DNA from: Microbacterium pumilum
GTDB taxonomy: Bacteria; Actinomycetota; Actinomycetes; Actinomycetales; Microbacteriaceae
Reading direction: 5' to 3'
NCBI RefSeq assembly: GCF_039530225.1
Contig: NZ_BAAAOH010000001.1
Coordinates: 372,001-436,000 of the forward strand
Length of the DNA: 64,000 nt
Shown here: in pieces, positions 36,781-45,991 of the stretch
How positions within the stretch are numbered: position 1 is the first letter of the stretch
Layout: each line of letters starts with the position of its first letter
Notes under the pieces: model-generated
Seen by the model: the letters and a program-made list of their open reading frames with translations, nothing else
Database searches by the model: none
What the model was told of the DNA's origin: nothing
Position numbers and translations under genes: made by a program

Positions 36781-37212
36781 ATGTCCGAGCTCGATGACCT
36801 ACTGGGGAATCTGTCCGAAGTATCCACGAAGACGACGGTCCGCGGGGTCGCGGTCGGCAAGAGCGGCGATCGGCTTCATGTCGCGGTGCGGACCGGAGTC
36901 ATAGCGATCCCGATCGCGGAGATCGCCGACCTGCGCCGGGTCGAGACGCTGACCTCAGGCTCCGAGGTGGTCGAGGTTGACATGGAGCGTCCCGAGACGA
37001 TCGTCCAGGTCTTCAAGGTCCGCCCGTTCCTCGCTGGAGAGCGCAACGACCCCTCGCTGCTTTATGCCTCGGCGTCGAACACCACCTCGACCGACCTCTC
37101 GACCGTGACCTCGACGTTGTCCGGCGGAGTCTTGGATCAGACCGACGACGGGTCGACCGGATCGGAACTCGACGACTCGGGAACGGCGGTGCTCGAGTCG
37201 GCCTCGTTCTGA
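36781..37212 (+). CDS. Candidate graspetide precursor B
   Basis: A 143-residue paralogue of precursor A. Residues 1-85 are closely similar (LSEVSTKTTVRGVAVGKSGD, RTGVIAIPIAEIADLRR). The tail differs more but keeps its order: NTTSTDLSTVTSTLSGG (100-116), DQTDDG (119-124), ELDDSG (129-134) and ES near the end. The leader is more conserved than the tail, except for the acidic motifs, which is what a leader/core precursor would show. It has its own GGAGG ribosome-binding site before ATG 36781 and a 93-bp spacer after the ligase gene, so it may also have its own promoter. Confidence 0.65.
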   Translation: MSELDDLLGNLSEVSTKTTVRGVAVGKSGDRLHVAVRTGVIAIPIAEIADLRRVETLTSGSEVVEVDMERPETIVQVFKVRPFLAGERNDPSLLYASASNTTSTDLSTVTSTLSGGVLDQTDDGSTGSELDDSGTAVLESASF

Positions 37213-37435
37213 CTCCGCGGCGCCGCTCGTGATCGAGATCAGCCTTCCCGCGCGTCGAGCGCGAATTCGGCCGCACGGCACTGATGCCCGGCTGCCCCCG
37301 GAAGCCGAGATCCGGCGCCTAGGTCTGCCCGTGCTGGGGGAATCTGTGAGGCAATGAGTTGGGCATCCTCTACAGGTCGACCATGAGCTGCGGCTGCCCT
37401 CCTCGTAATCCGTCATCGACAGCGTCGTTGATGAG
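37213..37435. other. Spacer after precursor B
   Basis: No gene or clear hairpin was recognised between the precursor B stop and the convergent broken gene. Confidence 0.3.
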
Positions 37436-37734
37436 CTATTTGTCCCGCGTGGTGGGGCGATGCATTCTGGAGACCGCCGTGCGGGCCACGGCCCGATAGT
37501 CGGCCCTAAATAGCGACTCCGTGTGTCCCCTCGCAATGGCGAGATCAAGCACCGCATTTTTGATGGCGGGCTGCCCAGATCCGGCCGTGCCACCTCGACG
37601 AGCTCATCGGACGCGCGTACGGACGGGGGTTCGACGAAACTCGCCGGGTAGACGGCCGCCAATTCTCTGCGGTCAGGGTTGAGCAGCTCAAATGCGGCCA
37701 GCCCTACCCACTCCAACTCGTCCGGGTGGACCAT
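37436..37734 (-). pseudogene. Frameshifted small gene of unknown function
   Basis: ATG 37734 opens MVHPDELEWVGLAAFELLNP and stays protein-like for about 55 residues (FVEPPSVRASDELVEVARPD). Near 37565 the frame is lost; in the next frame it continues PAIKNAVLDLAIARGHTESL then FRADYRAVARTAVSRMH and a TAG at 37436. Both halves look like true coding sequence, so one indel has probably broken a gene of about 100 codons. I do not recognise the family. It is convergent with precursor B. Confidence 0.5.
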
Positions 37735-37832
37735 AAGCCCGGTCTACTCCAAGGAGTTCTTGTGCAACGAGAGGGGGCATGACACACCGTCTAGGTGGTG
37801 AGCGGTCGGCTCGACAGTGTCGCGGAGGTCAG

Positions 37833-38015
37833 TCATTCACTGCCCTTGTGGGTCGACTGCGAGGGTGCATCCATCGCCCAACCGTGCCATGAGGACCGAA
37901 TGAAGTCGGCTTCCTCAACGTGCGAAAGCCCGTGCGCCACCGCCGTAATCCAGTCCTCTTGCGCGCTGCCGTGGGTGTCATTCGAGACGTCGCGTCACCG
38001 CGCCAACTCGGTGAG
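37833..38015 (-). pseudogene. Possible gene remnant
   Basis: On the minus strand a frame reads NDTHGSAQEDWITAVAHGLS, then HVEEADFIRSSWHGWAMDAP and a stop at 37833. It looks coding but has no plausible start or complete domain. It is directly upstream of the frameshifted gene and may be part of the same decayed operon. Confidence 0.3.
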
Positions 38016-38210
38016 CCCGAGTGTCCCGTTTGAGGAGGTGCCTGATGTCAGTGCGTCCAACGAACGCTGACTCAGAGCCGTCAGGTAATCAGGGGGACAC
38101 CACCTATGGAAGGGTGTAGTCCCCTGAGTGCTATTCGCGGATCACAACCGCGGAATCACACGCGTGTTGGGAGCTCCAGAAAGCGAGCGCAATGCGGATG
38201 GCGCACCGCA

Positions 38211-38243
38211 GGGGTCCCCAAGGGTCCCCTGGGGGACCCCTGG
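38211..38243. repeat. GGGTCCCC hairpin repeat, copy 2
   Basis: GGGGTCCCC then AAGGGTCCCCTGGGGGACCC: two overlapping ways to fold it, each with stems of 8-10 bp. It is related to the copies at 33360 and 46135. Confidence 0.55.
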
Positions 38244-38323
38244 AGAGCGAAAATGCCTCCGATGGAGGCATTTGGACGCGAGAATTTAGCGCAGGATTTG
38301 GGCCCCTGATCAGTGATTTTTCT

Positions 38324-38381
38324 GCGGAGACGGAGGGATTTGAACCCTCGGTCCCCGTGAGGGGACTCCACCTTAGCAGGG
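38324..38381 (-). repeat. tRNA-Ser 3'-half fragment, copy B (att-like)
   Basis: Identical to the intact tRNA at 46260-46317 over its 3' half, from the anticodon loop to the acceptor end; the 5' half is replaced by unrelated sequence starting GCGTCGATTCGCCCATCACA, which also follows copy C. Confidence 0.8.
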
Positions 38382-38567
38382 CGTCGATTCGCCCATCACA
38401 GGCGAAAACACGCACGTGCCGGGCCGCTTGAACACTCAAGACACCGCATCCACCACAACTCTCGGTTCGCGCTGAGTACGCACGCCGCCGACTCAGCGAG
38501 GTGGCACACCTGGCCGAACGAGGATCGTCGCTGCCGCCGCGCCGATCCCCGTTTGAGCGGTCTCCAT

Positions 38568-41516
38568 CTATTCTCCGCTGGTTGAATATCTCTGCTGAGC
38601 CAGGACCGATCCACCCACCTCGCGCGACGCACTCACGTCACGATCGGGGACGGCAACGAGCATCCACGGGGCTGCGGCATCGGTGACCTGCAGATCGAGC
38701 TCGAACCTTTGGATGGCTCCGCGTGCGAGCTCCACGTCGAGGACTTCGGTGGCCATGTCGTCGAGATTGTGCCTCCTTAGGGCGATCGAGTGCGAGCCTT
38801 CACCCGATACTCCGACGATGACGCGGATGTCTGCGGTCGAGCTCGTCTCCACCAGCAGCTCGAGCGTCAACCATTGAGACTCATCAAGTCGGATCTCGAG
38901 GTGCGCGCCGTCAACCACTGCCAGCGAGGTTCGTGCTCCGCCGAACAGTACGTCGTACTCGCCGGCTGGAATCATCAGGTCGAAACTGCCGGGAGCAACA
39001 ACCCATACCTCGCCGGTCACGAGCCTCGTGAAGGTCGCGCCCGCGGCAGCGTCCCCACGCACCCGTGCGGGCGTCCCCACCCGGGCGAGGACCATCGCCA
39101 TCCGGCTCGATGAGTAGACCCACTGCTCCTTGTAGGGGAAGACCGCGTTGTTCCCCCACGCCGGCGTGTCACCGGTGTAGGAGTTGAAGCCGAGCGACAA
39201 CCCTCCGACGAGATTGGGGAGCTCCGCCGAGAAGTTCTGCCACCAGTCGTGTCCGACGCCGTAGACGAGCGACCGCGAGAACGGATTCGCGCCAACGACC
39301 CACTCGAGCTGGCGCGACGCCAGATTCATGTCTGCCGAGCTTCCCCGGGCGATCGCTGCCTGGGCAAGGCCGATCGTCTTGCCGAGGTGCACCGTGGTCG
39401 CGCCGTGGCGCACGTGGTCGCACCAGAGCGGGAATCGGCGCAGCCGGTGTTCGCCGCCGAGGTCCACGCCATCCTCGAACATCCGCTGCATCTGCTCGCG
39501 CACCAAGTCGGGCATCGGCGGCGTCGGGAAGAGCGGCGTGGGCGGCAACAGGTGGATGAAATCCACCACCGGGTCGGGCGGAAGGGGCGCGTCGAGGTCC
39601 GCCGCGCGCCACACCGCGGCGGGGATCATCCCGAATGGAGCAGATGCCTCACTGCCGAGCTGGCAGAAGTAGTCCGCGTAGAGGGCCAGCCCGGTGTGCC
39701 ATTCGATCCAGTCGTCGCTGTCGACGAACTCTTCGCGTAGCGCGGCAAGGGCCAGCAGACCGGAGTCCTCGAACCCGTCGTGATACTCATGCACGATCCG
39801 CGTGCGCGCGGCATCCTCGTAGAAGAAGCCCGTAATGGGAACGTCGGCAACGAACCGGGTCTCCTGCAGGTCGAGCACCCACCGGCCCAGTCTGATCGCG
39901 GCATCCCGATACTGCAGGTCACCGGTCGCGCGGTACAGTTCGACCGCGGCAAGACACAGGTAGCCCACCCGGTCGCGCCACGAGCTCGCGTTGATCGCGA
40001 CCGGCTCGGCCGTGCCGGGAGGGACCAGCCCGTCATATGTGATGGCGAAGTCCTCGCCGGCCGCGACGATCAGCCGTTCCGCGGTTTCCGCGTCGTGGTC
40101 GCCGATGGTGCGCGCAGCCCGGGCCATCGCGAGTACGCCCAGGATGTTCTGGAACTCGTCGTAGCGGACCCCACCGCGCCCCTCCTGAACCACGTCGTCA
40201 TCTGTGCCGACGATGCCGTCGGTGTAGTACGACGCGTCGTTGTAGAGAGCCCGGAGTCCCGCGCCGAAGCGGGTGCCGAGGGACCACGCGATCCCCCAGC
40301 AGACCTCCTCCCGCGCACGATCGGCGAGCGCTGCCGCCCCTCGCGCGTACAGCGAGTCGGCGAGGTCGCTCAGGGCGTAGATCGAGAGGTGGGTCCGCCC
40401 CGGCCCCTGGGTGAGGTTGGCGGCATCGTGCCAGCCGCCCGCCACGCTCCGTCGATCTCCTTCGTGTTCCGAGAACACGTCGGTGTGACACACACCGTGC
40501 ACGCCCGGCACGGGCCATCCGCAGCGCAGTCCGTAGAAGGCGTTCAGTGTTGCTTCGACCAGCGGCAGATGCGCGTCGTCGGCGATCGGGAAGACCTCGG
40601 TCTCGACCCCGTCGTAGCGGAGGCGCCACTCCCCCTCGCCGGTGAACGTCGAGAAATCGAGCTGCATCCATGAGCCGCGCTCGTTGGCGATCACGGCCGC
40701 AGGCAGTGCTGCGACGACCTGGCCATCACGAGAGAGCACCTCGAACTCTGCGGCCTCTCCTGCGGGCGCCGTCGCGAGCTTCTGCGCACCGCGGGTGTAC
40801 CCGAAGTGGCTGTAGGAGATCGTGCCCTCCGGCACACTCCAGCCTTCGGGCACTTCCGCGTCGACCAGTTCGACCTGCAGCGCGTCGAGGTCGTACGTGA
40901 TTCGCGGGTCTGACCCGGTCACACCGAAGGTGGGCTGGAAGACGGTGATCTCGGTGACGGCATCCCGTCGTATCTCCGGGATCTCCCACGCGAGGTGGTT
41001 CCAGGCACCCGCTTCGAGGTCGCTGAAGTAGTGGATCGCGATGGGGTCTTCGGGGCCGGCGGCCGATCCTTCGCTGAGGAATCCGAGCGCGAACGCGATT
41101 GTGGTGTGGTCGGTGGGGTGCACGTAGACCCACAGCGACAGCCGGTTGTACTCGGACCAGTCCTGCGGCACGTCGAAGTGTTTGGCGATCACTGCGGAGA
41201 ACGGGGTCCCTTCGAAGAGCACCGCCTGCCCGGAGAACGTCCCGTTGGGTTCACGGCTGGCCCGGATGTAGTCGGGATTGCGCAGCAGTGTCGACATCCG
41301 CAGGGATCGCGTCCCGGAAACGGAGCGATCGGTCGTGTAGCCGAGCTCGATGACAGGGCTGGGCCGCCAGTCCGAGTCGGTCTCCATGTCGTCGATCGGC
41401 TGCCGCTTCAGCACGGGCTTCTCGAGGCTCTTGCGGTCGAGGGATGCCGTCATGTCGGCGTGCAGCAGGGGCCGTTCGGTCCACGAGACCTCGGCCCCGG
41501 CGTGGTGATGCGCCAT
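38568..41516 (-). CDS. Glycoside hydrolase family 9 protein
   Basis: A 982-residue enzyme. After an N-terminal jelly-roll-like region (about 30-235) comes the CelD-type Ig domain marked by YSHFGYTRGAQKLAT. The GH9 (alpha/alpha)6 catalytic part starts with FYGLRCGWPVPG and GGWHDAANLT, the counterpart of the catalytic-base GGWyDAGD motif, and continues to KEQWVYSSSRMA. GH9 enzymes cut beta-1,4-glucans or release glucosamine/glucose from oligosaccharides. No signal peptide is visible, so it may act on imported oligosaccharides inside the cell. AAAGGA lies nine bases before ATG 41516, five bases after the TetR stop: one operon with TetR and GH1. Confidence 0.88.
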   Translation of the reverse strand: MAHHHAGAEVSWTERPLLHADMTASLDRKSLEKPVLKRQPIDDMETDSDWRPSPVIELGYTTDRSVSGTRSLRMSTLLRNPDYIRASREPNGTFSGQAVLFEGTPFSAVIAKHFDVPQDWSEYNRLSLWVYVHPTDHTTIAFALGFLSEGSAAGPEDPIAIHYFSDLEAGAWNHLAWEIPEIRRDAVTEITVFQPTFGVTGSDPRITYDLDALQVELVDAEVPEGWSVPEGTISYSHFGYTRGAQKLATAPAGEAAEFEVLSRDGQVVAALPAAVIANERGSWMQLDFSTFTGEGEWRLRYDGVETEVFPIADDAHLPLVEATLNAFYGLRCGWPVPGVHGVCHTDVFSEHEGDRRSVAGGWHDAANLTQGPGRTHLSIYALSDLADSLYARGAAALADRAREEVCWGIAWSLGTRFGAGLRALYNDASYYTDGIVGTDDDVVQEGRGGVRYDEFQNILGVLAMARAARTIGDHDAETAERLIVAAGEDFAITYDGLVPPGTAEPVAINASSWRDRVGYLCLAAVELYRATGDLQYRDAAIRLGRWVLDLQETRFVADVPITGFFYEDAARTRIVHEYHDGFEDSGLLALAALREEFVDSDDWIEWHTGLALYADYFCQLGSEASAPFGMIPAAVWRAADLDAPLPPDPVVDFIHLLPPTPLFPTPPMPDLVREQMQRMFEDGVDLGGEHRLRRFPLWCDHVRHGATTVHLGKTIGLAQAAIARGSSADMNLASRQLEWVVGANPFSRSLVYGVGHDWWQNFSAELPNLVGGLSLGFNSYTGDTPAWGNNAVFPYKEQWVYSSSRMAMVLARVGTPARVRGDAAAGATFTRLVTGEVWVVAPGSFDLMIPAGEYDVLFGGARTSLAVVDGAHLEIRLDESQWLTLELLVETSSTADIRVIVGVSGEGSHSIALRRHNLDDMATEVLDVELARGAIQRFELDLQVTDAAAPWMLVAVPDRDVSASREVGGSVLAQQRYSTSGE

Positions 41517-41521
41517 GTCGT

Positions 41522-42118
41522 CTAGTCCTTTACGTCTAGGTAGTTGCGGGCCCACGCTCTCCATCGGGCCACCATGTCCACGTCGCGATCGCGCAGCCAG
41601 AAGATCTGCAGACCGTCCAGCTCGCAGTTCACCTGCAGCGCCAACTCGTCAGGGTCGTCGTACCAAGAGCGAGCCAGATCGCTCAGCTCGCGGAGCGATC
41701 TGACCTGACGCTCGCGGAAATACTCGTGTGCCGGATGATCGGCGTGCAATGACTCCGCCGACAGCACGGCGTAGAGGCGGATGAGTTCGGGGCGCTCGGC
41801 GTTGCGCGCGATCAGTCGAGCGATGACGTCGGTGAACTCTGCCGCATCGTTGACCGGATGATCCTGTGGTGCAACGGATCGGATGTCGACCTCGTCTCTG
41901 CGCGAGAGCACACCGAGCATGAGGTCGTCCTTGGTGGGGAAGTAGTGCAAGACAGCCTGGAAGGTGATGCCGGCACCCTTGGCCACGTCTGCGAACGTCA
42001 GGCCCCAGTAGCCCTTCACCGTGAGGAGCGCGAGCGTGACGTCGAGGATCTCCGCCTTGCGCGCCTCGGGGGTCAGGCGTCGCCGGCGCGGGTTCGTGAC
42101 GGACGGCACGTCGCTCAT
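41522..42118 (-). CDS. TetR-family regulator of the glucan operon
   Basis: A 198-residue regulator. RKAEILDVTLALLTVKGYWG then LTFADVAKGAGITFQAVLHY and FPTKDDL form the TetR helix-turn-helix; the rest is the helical ligand domain. ATG 42118 overlaps the GH1 stop by four bases (ATGA), and GH9 follows after five bases, so the regulator is translated between its two presumed target genes. The interrupted palindrome GAACA-N4-TGTTC 55 bp before the GH1 gene is a plausible operator. The inducer may be a glucan-derived sugar (inference). Confidence 0.92.
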   Translation of the reverse strand: MSDVPSVTNPRRRRLTPEARKAEILDVTLALLTVKGYWGLTFADVAKGAGITFQAVLHYFPTKDDLMLGVLSRRDEVDIRSVAPQDHPVNDAAEFTDVIARLIARNAERPELIRLYAVLSAESLHADHPAHEYFRERQVRSLRELSDLARSWYDDPDELALQVNCELDGLQIFWLRDRDVDMVARWRAWARNYLDVKD

Positions 42119-43467
42119 CGTTCGGCCACACGACCGTTGCGGATGACGTCGGCGTACCAGCGTGCAGAGTCTTTCATCGTCCGAGCCTGGGTGGAGTGGT
42201 CGACGTGGATGAGTCCATACCGCTCGCTGAGGCTCGCGGACCACTCATAGTTGTCGAGCAGCGACCACACATAGAAGCCGCGGATGTCGGCCCCGGCCGC
42301 CACCGCCCGCCCGGCCTCCGCCAGGAACCCGGCCAGGTAGTCGATGCGCTCAGGATCGTGTACTGCTCCGTCGACCACCGCATCGGCGGGAAGCGAGATG
42401 CCGTTCTCGGTGATGAACAGCGGGAGCGTGACCCCGTAGTCGTCCTTGACCATGGTGACGGCATCCGTTAGTGCGGTCGGGTAATACTCCATCCCGTTGG
42501 TCAGATAGTTGCCCCCGGGGTGAGAGTCCGCGGCCTCCCACCAGCGGGGGTTGTAGTCCTCCGCGCTGACGACCACCCGTGAGTAGACGTTGAGCCCCAG
42601 GAAGTCGATGGGCGCCGTGACGACGCGCTCGTCCCCAGGGAGGATTGCGGGCATGATCCCCGACGCCGTCAGCCGCTCGACTATTCTCGCGCTCGGCCGG
42701 CCCGTGAACAGCTCGTCGAGGAAGAAGCGGAATCCGTCGTCCTCGTCGCGCACGGCAAGGTCTCGATCCGCCGGCGAGTCGGTGGCGGGATGGCGAGCCC
42801 AGATGTCCAGGACGATGCCGATCTCGCCGATGGCGGATGACGCGCGGAAGGCTTCGACAGCACGACCGTGCGCCAGCATGGCGTGGTGCATCGCCTGCTT
42901 GCCGACGCGTTCGTCGGCGATTCCGGGAGCGAAGATCCCCAGTCCGTAGCCCACCCACAGCGCGATGGGCTCGTTGATCGTCACCCACCGGGCCACCCGG
43001 TCACCGAATCGATCGAACACCAGCGCTGCGTACTCTGCGAACCAGTCGACGATGTCGCGGTTGGCCCATCCGCCCCTGTCCTGAAGCGCCTGCGGCAGAT
43101 CCCAGTGGTACAGGGTGACGTTGGGCGAGATCCCCGCTTCGAGCAGACCATCGATCAGCCGGCTGTAGAACGCCACACCCTCTTCGTTCACGCGTCCGGT
43201 TCCCTCGGGCAGCAGTCGCGACCAGCTCAGCGAGAACCGGTACGAATCGAGGCCGATCTCCTTCATCAGCGCGATGTCCTCCCGCCAGCGGTGGTAATGA
43301 TCGACAGCGACATCGCCGGAGATGTCATTCCACACGTTGCCCGGGGTTTGCGAGAACGTATCCCAGATGGAGCGCCCTTTGCCGGCCTCGTTCCAGGCGC
43401 CTTCGATCTGGTAGGCGCTCGTAGCTGCCCCGAACACGAAGTCGTCGGGGAATCGGACTTCAGACAT
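42115..43467 (-). CDS. GH1 beta-glucosidase
   Basis: A 450-residue family 1 glycoside hydrolase of normal length. The N-terminal signature FVFGAATSAYQIEGAWNEAG, the acid/base Glu in TINEPIA, the nucleophile Glu in FITENGIS, and the aglycone-site sequence LLDNYEWSASLSERYGL are all present. It hydrolyses terminal beta-glucosides, and no signal peptide is seen, so it acts in the cytoplasm. It is the first gene of the GH1-TetR-GH9 operon. Together the two hydrolases would finish the breakdown of imported beta-gluco-oligosaccharides. No transporter lies in this segment. Confidence 0.95.
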   Translation of the reverse strand: MSEVRFPDDFVFGAATSAYQIEGAWNEAGKGRSIWDTFSQTPGNVWNDISGDVAVDHYHRWREDIALMKEIGLDSYRFSLSWSRLLPEGTGRVNEEGVAFYSRLIDGLLEAGISPNVTLYHWDLPQALQDRGGWANRDIVDWFAEYAALVFDRFGDRVARWVTINEPIALWVGYGLGIFAPGIADERVGKQAMHHAMLAHGRAVEAFRASSAIGEIGIVLDIWARHPATDSPADRDLAVRDEDDGFRFFLDELFTGRPSARIVERLTASGIMPAILPGDERVVTAPIDFLGLNVYSRVVVSAEDYNPRWWEAADSHPGGNYLTNGMEYYPTALTDAVTMVKDDYGVTLPLFITENGISLPADAVVDGAVHDPERIDYLAGFLAEAGRAVAAGADIRGFYVWSLLDNYEWSASLSERYGLIHVDHSTQARTMKDSARWYADVIRNGRVAER

Positions 43468-43990
43468 CGGTCTGCTCCAAATGGAATCGGAATGCGGAGA
43501 TCGCGCTTGATTGGGTGTTTGGAACAGCCGTGTTCTCCCTCGAGCTCACCACTGTGTTCTCACTCGTTCTTTCTAGACGACGCCGTGGAACACCCTACCG
43601 CTATTTCACTAAACATAGATAGTGCGCCCATGCCCGGATGGGCAACGAGGCACAGGAACCGGTCACCACGCAGTCGGTCATCGTTCGGGTCGATGATCCA
43701 CAGGGCGATCGCAGGCGGCGTCGGGGCTGGGCTGCTCCGCGGTCGCGAAGGGCACATTGGGTCTGTACTTTCCGCCGCCAACTCGGGTTCCTAGCGCGGG
43801 CGGGTGCTCCACTCCGGAAAGGTGGGCTACTTTGCGCGCAATTTGGCAATCTCATCTGATATTTACTTTGGGCGATTGCTGCCAGAAGGCGCGGATGCGT
43901 ACCGCGCGCGAACTCAGGCGAACAGACGGTTCGCACTCAGTCCTCTCCACGCACTCCACGCACGATCCACGCTCGAGTCGAGGCAAACGA
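43468..43990. other. Promoter region and repeat-related DNA
   Basis: No gene is supported. It holds the candidate operator at 43522, and 43905-43970 repeats the DNA found before att-like copy A. Confidence 0.35.
43522..43535. promoter_or_regulatory. Candidate operator upstream of the glucan operon
   Basis: GAACA, four bases, TGTTC. A second half-site TGTTCTCACTCG follows at 43555, echoing TGTTCTCCCTCG at 43531. Likely bound by the operon's own TetR. Confidence 0.45.
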
Positions 43991-44016
43991 AAAATCCCAG
44001 CTGAACTGGGGTTTTT
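43991..44016 (-). terminator. Terminator of a former tRNA-Ser copy
   Basis: CCCAG, five bases, CTGGG with A and T tracts on the two sides, adjacent to att-like copy C; it matches the hairpin at 33114. Confidence 0.55.
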
Positions 44017-44018
44017 CT

Positions 44019-44075
44019 GCGGAGACGGAGGGATTTGAACCCTCGGTCCCCGTGAGGGGACCCACCTTAGCAGGG
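44019..44075 (-). repeat. tRNA-Ser 3'-half fragment, copy C (att-like)
   Basis: Same as copy B apart from one deleted base in the variable arm region (GGGGACCCACC instead of GGGGACTCCACC). The flank towards higher coordinates also matches copy B for about 20 bp and then more loosely. Confidence 0.8.
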
Positions 44076-44186
44076 CGTCGATTCGCCCATCACAGGCGAG
44101 AATCCGCTCCTACACGAGTCATCTCGCACGCCAAACACCGCATCCTCCGCAACTCCTGGTTCGCGCTGAGTCCGCTAGCCCTGGGG

Positions 44187-44966
44187 TCACCATGTCGCGC
44201 GTGGCGCGGTGATCCCGCCGTCGATCCAGAGGAACCGCCCGTTCGGTGGGTCGGGGGACATCGCCACGCGGAGGACCAGTTCGGCCGCCTCGTCCAGGGG
44301 ATCGCCGCCTGTCTCATCCATAAGTGCCACCCAGTCCCGATACCCGGCTCCCGCATCGCCGGCCACCGCTGCCGCCGCCCGAATGTCTTCGAACATTTCG
44401 GTCCGAACGTCGCCCGGATGGAAGACATCCGCCACAACGCCCGAGCTCTCGAGTTCGAGGGCGAGCTGTCGCGTGAAGTGGTTGACCGCGGCCTTGCTCG
44501 TGCCGTAGGCAGAGTTGCCGGCTTGGATGTCCAGACTCGCGGCAGAGGTGGCATTGAGGATTATTCCGCGGCCTTGAGACCGCATCCGCGGCACGATTTC
44601 GGCGCACATGCGGAACACGGACAACAGGTTCGTCTCAACCGCTTCGACCCAGCTCTCCGGTTCCACGTCGCCGACGAGAGCGATCGGCCCGAATGTTCCA
44701 GCGACGTTCACGAGCAGGTCGGGTTGGAAAGCCTCAGCCTCCATGGCCTCCCGAAGAGCCGATATACCATCCGGACGGACAACGTCCGCAGCGACCAGTA
44801 TCAGCGGCGGAGCAGGCGGACGGACAGTTCGCGCGAGCTCTGCGAGAGCGGCCTCCCGTCTCGCCACGGCCATCACTCGCGCGCCCGCCTCAGCCAGCAC
44901 GATGACGATCTGACGCCCAATACCGCTACTCGCTCCCGTGACGACCACGTCATGTCCTGTCAACAA
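44187..44966 (-). CDS. Short-chain dehydrogenase/reductase
   Basis: A 259-residue classical SDR: VVVTGASSGIGRQIVIVLAE at the N-terminus, NVAG as the NNAG counterpart, and YGTSK as the catalytic Tyr-x-x-x-Lys. HPGDVRTEMF is the PG loop, and the end FLWIDGGITAPR is typical. I chose TTG 44966 because GAAGGGG lies eight bases upstream; the open frame reaches further but is Arg-rich and non-coding in character. It is the only catabolic gene in island segment 3 apart from PAP2, divergent from it. Substrate unknown. Confidence 0.85.
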   Translation of the reverse strand: MLTGHDVVVTGASSGIGRQIVIVLAEAGARVMAVARREAALAELARTVRPPAPPLILVAADVVRPDGISALREAMEAEAFQPDLLVNVAGTFGPIALVGDVEPESWVEAVETNLLSVFRMCAEIVPRMRSQGRGIILNATSAASLDIQAGNSAYGTSKAAVNHFTRQLALELESSGVVADVFHPGDVRTEMFEDIRAAAAVAGDAGAGYRDWVALMDETGGDPLDEAAELVLRVAMSPDPPNGRFLWIDGGITAPRATW

Positions 44967-45259
44967 CGGCAGGTCCCCTTCCCGCGCTCGTTGCCTCGAG
45001 AGACTCGCGCAGGGCAACGGTGCCTCCGATGGCCACGAAGCACAAGTGCCGCCCACGGCTTCTTCCGCGGCTCGACCTGGGCGACACCGGCGTCGCGGAC
45101 GATCCGCGCCAACGACGCGATCGACGGAGCATCCATTCTCAGGGATGCGCGCCTTGTCTTGCATGTCGGTGCGGCGGTGGATCGCGTCTAGCGACCGCGA
45201 ACGGTCACGTAAGTGTCAAGCCCTCAAAGACTGCGAACGCTGAACCGTACGATCGGGGG

Positions 45260-45991
45260 ATGGACGACAAGGTCTCGGAGTTCGTCGACGGTGCAGCTCC
45301 TGCGCCGGTGCGGATCGCTCGTTTGTGGTGGGTGGTTTCGGCGGCCGCTGCGCTACTCCTCGTCGTGCTACTCGGCGCACTCATCTTCTACCGTCAGGCC
45401 GACAAGCCCTTCGGTTTCGAAGTGGAGTGGATGGGAGAGCTGGTCGAGGCCCGTGCGCCGATCTTCACAATCCCCGCGCTCGTTTTCAACTGGGTCGGCG
45501 GCGGTATCAGCGGAATCGCCATTGTTCCGATCACCATCATCACCGGCCTGCTGATCTGGCGAAGGCCGTGGGCAGCTCTTTACTGCGTCTGTGCCACGAT
45601 CGCGAGCGAACTGCTCGTTCTCGTCATCAAGAATTTCGTTGGTCGTCCGCGCCCGACCGACATTCTCGTCGTGTCAGACTTCGGCTCGTTCCCGTCCGGC
45701 CACAGCGCTAACGCAGCCCTCATCGCGACAACGCTGGGAATCATCTTCTGGCGCACCTGGGTGTGGATCGCAGGGGCTGTCTACACATTGCTGATGATGC
45801 TGAGCCGCACCTACCTCGGGGCGCACTGGATATCTGACACCATCGGCGGGATGCTCATCGGCGTCGCCGTCGCCGTCATCATCTGGGCGCCGTTCGCATT
45901 CCTGCTCTACCGCGAGCGTCGAACCCCACATCCACCGATCTGGATCAAGGTCGCTCCCCCCGAGCCGCCCGCAGAGAGGTCCCGAACCTGA
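45260..45991 (+). CDS. PAP2-superfamily membrane phosphatase
   Basis: A 243-residue protein with about six hydrophobic segments. All three phosphatase motifs are seen: KNFVGRPRP (motif 1), SFPSGHSA (motif 2 with the catalytic His) and SRTYLGAHWISD (motif 3 with the nucleophilic His). Such enzymes dephosphorylate undecaprenyl pyrophosphate, phosphatidic acid or similar lipids on the outer face of the membrane. The length is usual. The C-terminal 30 residues are Pro-rich and cytoplasmic or exposed. A strong hairpin at 46135 lies downstream. Confidence 0.93.
   Translation: MDDKVSEFVDGAAPAPVRIARLWWVVSAAAALLLVVLLGALIFYRQADKPFGFEVEWMGELVEARAPIFTIPALVFNWVGGGISGIAIVPITIITGLLIWRRPWAALYCVCATIASELLVLVIKNFVGRPRPTDILVVSDFGSFPSGHSANAALIATTLGIIFWRTWVWIAGAVYTLLMMLSRTYLGAHWISDTIGGMLIGVAVAVIIWAPFAFLLYRERRTPHPPIWIKVAPPEPPAERSRT

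Noticed and set aside
33141..44075. The three tRNA-Ser fragments as functional tRNA genes
   Set aside because: Only the 3' half from the anticodon loop on is present; the acceptor 5' strand and D-arm are missing.
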